From the NCBI GenBank assembly GCA_035443705.1, contig DAORSV010000043.1:1-12826 (forward strand): 12,826 nucleotides of DNA, given 5' to 3'. Below are positions 7,294 to 12,826 of this stretch, piece after piece. The notes under the pieces are model-generated. The model did no database searches. It was not told the DNA's origin and saw only the letters and a program-made list of their open reading frames with translations. Each line of letters opens with the position of its first letter. Within the stretch, counting starts at the first letter, position 1. The translations under genes were made by a program, and so were the position numbers. The stretch is from CADEGZ01 sp035443705 (GTDB taxonomy: Bacteria; Pseudomonadota; Gammaproteobacteria; UBA6186; Azoamicaceae).

Positions 7294-7299
7294 TTTATA
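7294..7299 (-). promoter_or_regulatory. Possible -10 box of the esterase promoter
   Basis: On the minus strand a TATAAA lies about 30 nt upstream of the TTG start, at a fitting distance for a leader of some 22 nt. No convincing -35 is found at 16-18 nt from it, so this is a weak call. Confidence 0.3.
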
Positions 7300-7455
7300 G
7301 TGCCAGGAAATACCAAAAATGTCTAAACATTGACAAACATCCCGCATTAAAAAAAGTCGTTTGTTGCCTAACCTATTACAGCAAGCTCATTCTAATCAAA
7401 TTAATTGCTCAGCATATCCGCTATGTAATTCCCCTGTAGCCCGAAATCATGGCCT

Positions 7456-7483
7456 TTGCGCTAAACTACAATTCCTATATAAT
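7456..7483 (+). promoter_or_regulatory. Predicted sigma-70 promoter of the first asmA gene
   Basis: A perfect TATAAT -10 (7478-7483) is preceded by TTGCGC (7456-7461) at 16 nt. Transcription would start near 7490, about 25 nt before the ATG at 7515. The rest of the 250-nt gap between the divergent esterase and asmA genes (7265-7514) shows no other feature that I can support. Confidence 0.65.
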
Positions 7484-7514
7484 GGGCAAGAGAAATAACG
7501 GGAGATCTAGAACC

Positions 7515-9278
7515 ATGACGAAACTCTTTAAACGCATCTTTCAAATACTGATAGCATTAATCACTATCTTTGTTATCGCTATTATTGTGATCGTCAACTT
7601 CGTTAACCCCAATCAATTTAAAGACATCCTCGAAAAAGAAGTTCTTGCAAAAACAGGATTTGTTTTAGCCGTTCAAGGGCCCATTCAATGGCGATGGTTT
7701 CCCATGTTGTCTTTGGAGTTTCAGGATATCAGCATCCAAAATCTTGCCCCCTTTTCTGGCCAACTGCTTTCTGCAAAAGCTATTCACGCTGAATGTGAAC
7801 TCCTACCCGTTTTTTTAGGCAAAATTGCACTCGCTATTAATGTAAAAGGTTTAGATCTCGCACTTTCTCGAAATGCAAAAGGGCAAACCAATTGGGAAAA
7901 CCTGAATCAACACTTAAAGGAACAAGAAACAAATAAAACTACAACCATAGAATCCAATCCTGCGACTAAAAATACAAACCCAACCTCGTCTCTGTTCATC
8001 ACTTTAAACAGCGTAAAAATTCAAGAGGGGACAATTGCTTTTACTGATCGCTCAAAAAACAGCGAATATGCTCTCCACCATGTCAATTTATCTGCAGATA
8101 ATTTATTCAAAGGTTTGAGCAATGATTTCACCCCATTTTTTTTAAATTTCGAATTAATCTCCAATCATCAAACACTCGCTCACATTTCTTTTAACACGGA
8201 GTGGATATTAAAAAAAGAAAAAGAACAGCTCAACCTACAAAAAATTACACTGAAATTTCAACTACCCGATGGCATTACAAATCTGATTACCGGAGATACC
8301 TTAATAGAAGGATTCTCACAAAAACCGATTATCAAAGCGAATTTACTCGGCAATGCGCTTCAATTTGGCACAGTAAAAATTGCACAAATAAAAACAATGA
8401 TGACAGCGCAAGAAAACATCGTTACTTTTGCACCTATCGATATTCATATTGCCAAAAGCCAACAAAACGCAACGCTAAAATTGGATATGCGAGGAGACAC
8501 GCCTAAAATTTATATCACCCATGAAGCACATGATTTCGAAATAAATGACTTGCTCACGCTCTTTAATAAAAAAGACAAACTGTCGGGCAAAACACGTATT
8601 ACAATGAACTTATCGGCAACAGGAACAGATCTGCAAGCATTGCAAAATAGTCTTTCCGGGAAAGCGGCCATTGAGATTAACAGTGGCAAATTTCATGGCA
8701 TTGATTTAATGAATCTTTTAAAAAGTACCCAATCAAGTATCCATAGTTTGATCGACGCACTAACGCACAAACTCAGCATCGACTCGCTGTCTGTTATTAA
8801 ATCCGAATTGGCAAAATGGAAAACAGAGTCTAACTCGAGTGCGTTTACGCCCTTTAATTCACTCAAAGCAACCGCAACTATCACCAATGGCGTGATACAA
8901 AATCCCGATCTTGCTATTAATCAGACCGATTATGCCATCAACGGGGCGGGGACCATTAACCCACAAGCAAACAACATACAATATCAAACAACTTTACAAC
9001 TCAAAAATAATCCTTACCCAGCAAATGATAAAGCGGGCACTTTCTTATTTCAAACCCCCTTGCACATTCAGATCCAGGGTACGCTAGATGATCCCAAAAT
9101 AAAACCAGATCTCTCAAGATACACAAATAGCGCCTTGGAATTTGCACAAAAAGAGTTGGTTGAAAAAGTGATCGGTAAAACGGTCGAAAAAACACTTGAT
9201 AAAATAAAAGGAAACAGCGCAGTTCAGGATACGCTACAGAAGGCCTTGGGAAATATACTGAATACTCGACAGCAGTAA
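7515..9278 (+). CDS. AsmA-family protein, first copy
   Basis: From ATG 7515 the product is 587 residues: a short basic cytoplasmic tail, one membrane helix (about 8-29), FVNPNQFKDILEKEV directly after it as in AsmA proteins, then a long beta-rich periplasmic region. The C-terminal AsmA-like region (about residues 325-460) contains FEINDLLTLFNKKDKLSG and LSGKAAIEINSGKFHGIDL. AsmA-type proteins span the periplasm from the inner membrane and are linked to phospholipid transport and outer-membrane assembly. A longer frame from ATG 7449 is rejected because the perfect TATAAT at 7478 lies inside it and GGGAG at 7500-7504 precedes the 7515 ATG by 10 nt. It is a paralogue of the protein encoded after the tRNA-Gly. 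Which AsmA-like subgroup it belongs to is uncertain, so no symbol is given. Confidence 0.88.
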   Translation: MTKLFKRIFQILIALITIFVIAIIVIVNFVNPNQFKDILEKEVLAKTGFVLAVQGPIQWRWFPMLSLEFQDISIQNLAPFSGQLLSAKAIHAECELLPVFLGKIALAINVKGLDLALSRNAKGQTNWENLNQHLKEQETNKTTTIESNPATKNTNPTSSLFITLNSVKIQEGTIAFTDRSKNSEYALHHVNLSADNLFKGLSNDFTPFFLNFELISNHQTLAHISFNTEWILKKEKEQLNLQKITLKFQLPDGITNLITGDTLIEGFSQKPIIKANLLGNALQFGTVKIAQIKTMMTAQENIVTFAPIDIHIAKSQQNATLKLDMRGDTPKIYITHEAHDFEINDLLTLFNKKDKLSGKTRITMNLSATGTDLQALQNSLSGKAAIEINSGKFHGIDLMNLLKSTQSSIHSLIDALTHKLSIDSLSVIKSELAKWKTESNSSAFTPFNSLKATATITNGVIQNPDLAINQTDYAINGAGTINPQANNIQYQTTLQLKNNPYPANDKAGTFLFQTPLHIQIQGTLDDPKIKPDLSRYTNSALEFAQKELVEKVIGKTVEKTLDKIKGNSAVQDTLQKALGNILNTRQQ

Positions 9279-9295
9279 ACTAACCAACTTTAAGA

Positions 9296-9324
9296 TTGTG
9301 CTTCATTAGAAAGCACGGTAAAAT
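9296..9324 (+). promoter_or_regulatory. Predicted promoter of tRNA-Gly and possibly the second asmA gene
   Basis: TTGTGC (9296-9301) and TAAAAT (9319-9324) are 17 nt apart, placing the transcript start near 9331, about 4 nt before the mature tRNA 5' end. A 6-bp inverted repeat (GTGCTT 9298-9303 / AAGCAC 9311-9316) overlaps the -35 and spacer. Confidence 0.55.
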
Positions 9325-9334
9325 GGAGAGTGCT

Positions 9335-9405
9335 GCGGGTGTCGTACAATGGCAGTACTCCAGCTTCCCATGCTGGTAGCGTGGGTTCGATTCCCATCAC
9401 CCGCT
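9335..9405 (+). tRNA. tRNA-Gly, anticodon CCC
   Basis: The 71-nt sequence folds into a complete cloverleaf: acceptor GCGGGTG (9335-9341) with CACCCGC (9398-9404), D-stem GTAC/GTAC (9344-9347/9355-9358), anticodon stem CCAGC/GCTGG (9360-9364/9372-9376), and T-stem GTGGG/CCCAT closed by a TTCGATT loop. The anticodon CCC is at 9367-9369 and reads GGG. It resembles E. coli glyU. Position 9405 is the discriminator T and is followed by CAA, so the 3' CCA is not encoded and must be added by tRNA nucleotidyltransferase. The gene lies 56 nt after the first asmA and 27 nt before the second. Confidence 0.95.
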
Positions 9406-9432
9406 CAAAAATTTAAATAGGGTGCTAAGCTT

Positions 9433-11334
9433 ATGTCCAAATTGATCACACATTTCTTTAAGTTTTTGGTTCTCTTCTGCTTGGTAGGCACCTTATCTCT
9501 CATTGCCATTATTACCTTGGTCGATCCGAATCAATTTAAAATTGTTGCCCAAAAACGAATTTCTGAAGCAACAGGCCAAATGTTAACCATCAATGGCGCC
9601 TTGTCTTGGCATATTACACCTAGCTTATCGCTGGAAGCGCACGATATCTCTCTAGAAACACTCTCAACTGACTCAGGATCAGCACAGAGCCAGCTCGCTA
9701 CGGTAACCTTAAAAAAAATACGTTTCGTACCTAAGCTCTGGTCTCTCCTCTCTGGAAAGCTGTTAGTCAATATTCAGCTGGAAGGCCTAAATGCCACTGT
9801 GACGGGATCAATTGCTGGGCATTCGCTTTTAGATAATATTCAAAAAATGCCTCTCTTCCACTCAACCGAACAGTCTTTACCTTTTCGGGTTGTGCCTTAC
9901 GATATTACAGTAGAAAATGCCACGCTACATTGGAAAGATGCGATAACTAACCAAGATGTACGATTTAAAAATGTCACATTATCCGCTCAAAAAATACCTT
10001 TAGGTATTGTAGGCATTCATGCGCCGCTGAATATACATTTTGAACTGCAAGATGCAACTTCTGAACACACCGGAAGTTTTTCTTTTAAAGCAACATGGGC
10101 ATTCAATGCTAAAGCACAACAATTGGATATTCAAGATCTCGAATGCAATACCAACTTTCCAACACTCCCTTTCAACTCATTGCTGGGGAAGTTTCAAATC
10201 CACAGGCTACAAAATGTCCCCATTATTGCCGGTAGCTTCCACATTCCCAGCCTGAGCGTGCACGGATTATCAAACTTTAATACACCTTTATACCCCATAT
10301 CTGCTAAGACGGCTGATTTAAAAGGCTCGTTTACTTATCAAATGCCAATGCTAGCCGTCACATCATTCAACTTGGCATTCGAAAATGCAGAAAATGTCTC
10401 AGGGTCTTTTAAAACAGATCTACACGCGAAAACATTAAAAACGCTTAATCTAACCGGATCTTTTGTCGGTAAAAATCTACGAATAGGCACACTCCCTATT
10501 CCTGAAATTAAAACAACGTTGCAAGCAAATAATGGCATTTTTATTTTTGATAACATCAAAGCACAACTGGCCAGCAGCCACCACCAAGCAAAAATGCAAA
10601 TTGATATTCGAGGTGACGTTCCAGAGTTTAAGATTTCTGGCCAAATGGATAGCTTCGAGATCAACGAATTGTTAGCACGTCTCGACTTAAAAGATAAACT
10701 GTATGGCAATATAAAAGCAACGGTAAATTTAACAACCCAGGGAAATTCACCAGACGCATGGTTACAACATTTATCGGGTAACGCTTATGTGCACTTAACT
10801 GACGGCAGAGTACGAGGTATCGATCTCTCTCCCTTGCTACGACATGCACAATCCACGCTTGTGATGCTGAAAGATACGCTTTCAAAAAGAAATTCCACAA
10901 ATATCAGTGCAATTCTCACCGCTGAATTAGGCGAATGGCGATTGCAAGCAATGAATGTCGATCTCTTGGTCACACCCTTTAAACACTTGAAAACCAATAT
11001 TACTTTTGATAATGGCAGAGCTTACACCACTGATTTTAAATTAACACACCCTGAATACACGGTGAATGGCCATGGTATGGTTGATCTCACACAAAAAAAT
11101 GTAGAATATCAGGCTTTAGCTTTATTAACCCATCCCAAACAACATCCTTCAGAATCTTTTTCTCTTTTTTTAAAAGAAACCCCCTTGAAAATACACATTA
11201 AAGGGTCTTTTGATAATCTCGTTGTACAACCCAATTTGTCGCACTATGCAGATGGTGCCATCAGCTTGGTTCATAAAGGCGCTACAGAAAAAGCCGCTGA
11301 TAATAGTTTGGAAAAATTGTTTGGTTTTCCTTAA
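9433..11334 (+). CDS. AsmA-family protein, second copy
   Basis: The 633-residue protein has one N-terminal membrane helix (about 10-30), then LVDPNQFKIVAQKRISEATG and a long periplasmic beta-rich region. Its C-terminal AsmA-like part (about residues 385-485) parallels the first copy closely: RGDVPEFKISG, FEINELLARLDLKDKLYG, LSGNAYVHLTDGRVRGIDL, and later VNGHGMVDLTQKNVEYQ. The two proteins are thus paralogues, presumably inner-membrane-anchored lipid-transport or envelope-assembly factors. The ATG is preceded by TAGGGTG (about 10 nt upstream). No separate promoter is visible in the 27 nt after the tRNA-Gly, so the gene may be expressed by read-through from the tRNA promoter. Its stop overlaps the mutY start by one base (TAATG), coupling it to mutY. 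Confidence 0.88.
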   Translation: MSKLITHFFKFLVLFCLVGTLSLIAIITLVDPNQFKIVAQKRISEATGQMLTINGALSWHITPSLSLEAHDISLETLSTDSGSAQSQLATVTLKKIRFVPKLWSLLSGKLLVNIQLEGLNATVTGSIAGHSLLDNIQKMPLFHSTEQSLPFRVVPYDITVENATLHWKDAITNQDVRFKNVTLSAQKIPLGIVGIHAPLNIHFELQDATSEHTGSFSFKATWAFNAKAQQLDIQDLECNTNFPTLPFNSLLGKFQIHRLQNVPIIAGSFHIPSLSVHGLSNFNTPLYPISAKTADLKGSFTYQMPMLAVTSFNLAFENAENVSGSFKTDLHAKTLKTLNLTGSFVGKNLRIGTLPIPEIKTTLQANNGIFIFDNIKAQLASSHHQAKMQIDIRGDVPEFKISGQMDSFEINELLARLDLKDKLYGNIKATVNLTTQGNSPDAWLQHLSGNAYVHLTDGRVRGIDLSPLLRHAQSTLVMLKDTLSKRNSTNISAILTAELGEWRLQAMNVDLLVTPFKHLKTNITFDNGRAYTTDFKLTHPEYTVNGHGMVDLTQKNVEYQALALLTHPKQHPSESFSLFLKETPLKIHIKGSFDNLVVQPNLSHYADGAISLVHKGATEKAADNSLEKLFGFP

Positions 11335-12434
11335 TGATTCTTAGTCAAAAAATATTAACGTGGTTTGACAAACACGGTCGTCACGATTTGCCTTGGCAAA
11401 AAAACCCGACGCCCTATCGTGTTTGGATCTCCGAGATAATGTTACAGCAAACACAAGTAACGACCGTTATCGATTATTTTGAACGGTTTATGAAGCGTTT
11501 TCCAACCCTGTCCAAGCTCGCACACGCCCCTTTAGATGATGTTTTTGAATTGTGGTCTGGTCTAGGGTATTATGCCAGAGCCAAAAACCTGCATAAAACT
11601 GCTCAAATAATTAATACCACACACAAAGGAAAATTTCCCACCGACTATGATGCCGTTTTGGCATTGCCCGGTATTGGCAGATCGACCGCTGGCGCGATCT
11701 TATCCATTAGCACTCAACAGTGCTATCCTATCTTGGACGGTAATGTAAAAAGAGTATTAGCACGCCATTTTGCAGTAGACGGTTGGAACGGCAATCCTAT
11801 AACCTTAGAAAAACTTTGGCAACACAGCGAAAAAATAACGCCTAAAAACCGCGTGAAAGATTACACGCAAGCCATTATGGATTTGGGTGCAACGGTTTGC
11901 ACAAGAAGTCGACCCAAATGTACAGCTTGCCCTATTGCTCGTAGTTGTGCGGCAAAAAAATTGGATCGCGTCAAATTTTATCCCATGCCTAAACCTAGAG
12001 CAAAAATTCCAACCAAAGCGACGGGTGTGTTAATGCTGGTTTCCCATAAACATAAATGTATATTGCTGGAAAAACGACCAATTAAAGGCATTTGGGGTGG
12101 ATTATGGAGTCTCCCGGAATGCCCCCTGCAAACCGATACAAAAGATTGGTGCACAAAAACATTTAAACTAACTCTACGTACAACGCACGAATGGGAGCCT
12201 TTCCGCCACACTTTTACACATTTTCATTTAAACATTCACCCCATTTTTTGCGAGGTACGAGATCAACGTAAACCAAAATCCATCGGCTTAAATTACCAAT
12301 GGTATTCTTTTGAAAAAACAGATACCCTGGGCTTACCAGCGCCTATCCGGCGTTTAATTGACAAATTGAAAAGCTTAAATCAGCCAACATCCATGCTCAG
12401 CAATACTATTAACATCATCGAGGAAGTATCATGA
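11334..12434 (+). CDS. mutY: Adenine DNA glycosylase
   Basis: MutY removes adenine mispaired with 8-oxoguanine and so prevents G:C to T:A transversions. The 366-residue protein is full length. It has the catalytic Glu34 in WISEIMLQQTQV, GLGYYARAKNLH (76-87), the helix-hairpin-helix LPGIGRSTAGAIL (111-123), catalytic Asp135 in ILDGNVKRVLAR, and the [4Fe-4S] cluster cysteines at 189, 196, 199 and 205 (C-x6-C-x2-C-x5-C). The C-terminal part (about 225-350) matches the NUDIX-like 8-oxoguanine-recognition domain, including LLEKRPIKGIWGGLWSLPE and WEPFRHTFTHFHL. It starts in a 1-nt overlap with the second asmA and ends in a 4-nt ATGA overlap with yggX. The mutY-yggX order is the same as in E. coli. 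Confidence 0.97.
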   Translation: MILSQKILTWFDKHGRHDLPWQKNPTPYRVWISEIMLQQTQVTTVIDYFERFMKRFPTLSKLAHAPLDDVFELWSGLGYYARAKNLHKTAQIINTTHKGKFPTDYDAVLALPGIGRSTAGAILSISTQQCYPILDGNVKRVLARHFAVDGWNGNPITLEKLWQHSEKITPKNRVKDYTQAIMDLGATVCTRSRPKCTACPIARSCAAKKLDRVKFYPMPKPRAKIPTKATGVLMLVSHKHKCILLEKRPIKGIWGGLWSLPECPLQTDTKDWCTKTFKLTLRTTHEWEPFRHTFTHFHLNIHPIFCEVRDQRKPKSIGLNYQWYSFEKTDTLGLPAPIRRLIDKLKSLNQPTSMLSNTINIIEEVS

Positions 12435-12700
12435 GTCACATTGTATTTTGCGTAAAACTTCAAAAAGAAGCTGAAGGGCTAGATCGCCCCCCCTACCCTG
12501 GCAAACTCGGTGAACGCATTTATAAAGAAGTCTCTAAAGAAGCTTGGCAGGCTTGGCTAAAGCATCAAACACTTCTGATTAACGAGAACCGCCTGAATAT
12601 GACCGATATTAAAAACCGACAATTCTTAGCTACTGAGATGGAAAAATACTTTTTTGGTAAGGGAAGTGCCACACCGACAGGCTTTGTTGCACAAAAATAA
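12431..12700 (+). CDS. yggX: Probable Fe(2+)-trafficking protein YggX
   Basis: The 89-residue protein matches the small YggX family along its whole length: a start MSHIVFCVKLQKEAEGLD with the conserved Cys7, YPGKLGERIYKEVSKEAW (22-39), and HQTLLINENRLNM (45-57). YggX protects iron-sulphur enzymes from oxidative damage and has been proposed to handle labile iron in the cytoplasm. GAGGA at 12420-12424 lies 6 nt before the ATG, and the start overlaps the mutY stop (ATGA). Co-expression with mutY is plausible because MutY needs an intact [4Fe-4S] cluster. No terminator is visible in the 78 nt before the tRNA-Phe. Confidence 0.96.
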   Translation: MSHIVFCVKLQKEAEGLDRPPYPGKLGERIYKEVSKEAWQAWLKHQTLLINENRLNMTDIKNRQFLATEMEKYFFGKGSATPTGFVAQK

Positions 12701-12730
12701 TTTATCAAACACACCAAAATAAGATTAGTC

Positions 12731-12760
12731 TTGACGTACTGTGCCAAGATACGGTCTAAT
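12731..12760 (+). promoter_or_regulatory. Predicted sigma-70 promoter of tRNA-Phe
   Basis: TTGACG (12731-12736) and TCTAAT (12755-12760), each one mismatch from consensus, are 18 nt apart. Transcription would begin near 12767, about 12 nt before the tRNA. Confidence 0.65.
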
Positions 12761-12778
12761 AGGTTCTTTATTCTCTTA

Positions 12779-12826
<48 letters not shown>

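Noticed and set aside
7265..7514. Riboswitch or structured leader in the esterase-asmA gap
   Set aside because: Only a weak 6-bp pairing (ACAAAC with GTTTGT) with a 20-nt loop was seen; no conserved aptamer-like sequence, and promoters explain the rest.
8201..8506. Plus-strand 101-residue frame inside the first asmA in another frame
   Set aside because: It has a low-complexity, highly basic composition and overlaps a real coding region; it is not a plausible protein.
9298..9316. 6-bp inverted repeat as terminator of the first asmA
   Set aside because: It is followed by GGTAAAATGG rather than a T-run, and it lies within the tRNA-Gly promoter, so it is not an intrinsic terminator; an operator role is unsupported.

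Overview
The window is an ordinary stretch of chromosome from a low-G+C gammaproteobacterium (roughly 40% G+C by eye). The hemC-hemD-hemX-hemY cluster, two AsmA-family proteins, mutY followed by yggX, and tRNAs close to their Escherichia coli counterparts all point to Gammaproteobacteria. The AT-rich composition and the family mix would fit Legionellales/Coxiellaceae-like bacteria, but that placement is inference; no marker here fixes the genus.

Layout, left to right. (1) 64-1002: a predicted lipoprotein alpha/beta hydrolase. Its last codons and stop lie in one arm of a 35-nt imperfect inverted repeat (973-1068), which runs into three degenerate direct copies of the same arm-end sequence (1053-1101). 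(2) 1128-4961: the heme operon hemC-hemD-hemX-hemY, with overlapping or nearly touching genes. Its best promoter uses a TTGACA supplied by the repeat region and leaves almost no leader. (3) 5029-6558: a separately promoted pair, an unrecognised membrane-anchored protein and a DUF2157-like polytopic membrane protein. (4) 6596-7264, minus strand: a carboxylesterase/acyl-protein-thioesterase-like hydrolase with a TTG start. (5) 7515-11334: two AsmA-family paralogues flanking a tRNA-Gly(CCC) gene. (6) 11334-12700: mutY and yggX, joined to the second asmA gene by 1-nt and 4-nt overlaps. (7) 12779 to the window edge: the 5' part of tRNA-Phe(GAA) with a strong promoter.

How the genes work together. 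HemC and HemD turn porphobilinogen into uroporphyrinogen III; HemX and HemY are membrane proteins kept beside them in gammaproteobacteria. The AsmA proteins are probable envelope lipid-transport or assembly factors. MutY and YggX both concern oxidative damage: MutY removes A opposite 8-oxoguanine and carries a [4Fe-4S] cluster, and YggX protects iron-sulphur proteins.

I found no transposase, phage gene, CRISPR array, toxin-antitoxin pair or defence system, and I do not claim a new system. The least explained items are the repeat cluster at 973-1101, the promoter/start arrangement of hemC, the unknown membrane pair at 5029-6558, and the asmA-tRNA-asmA arrangement.
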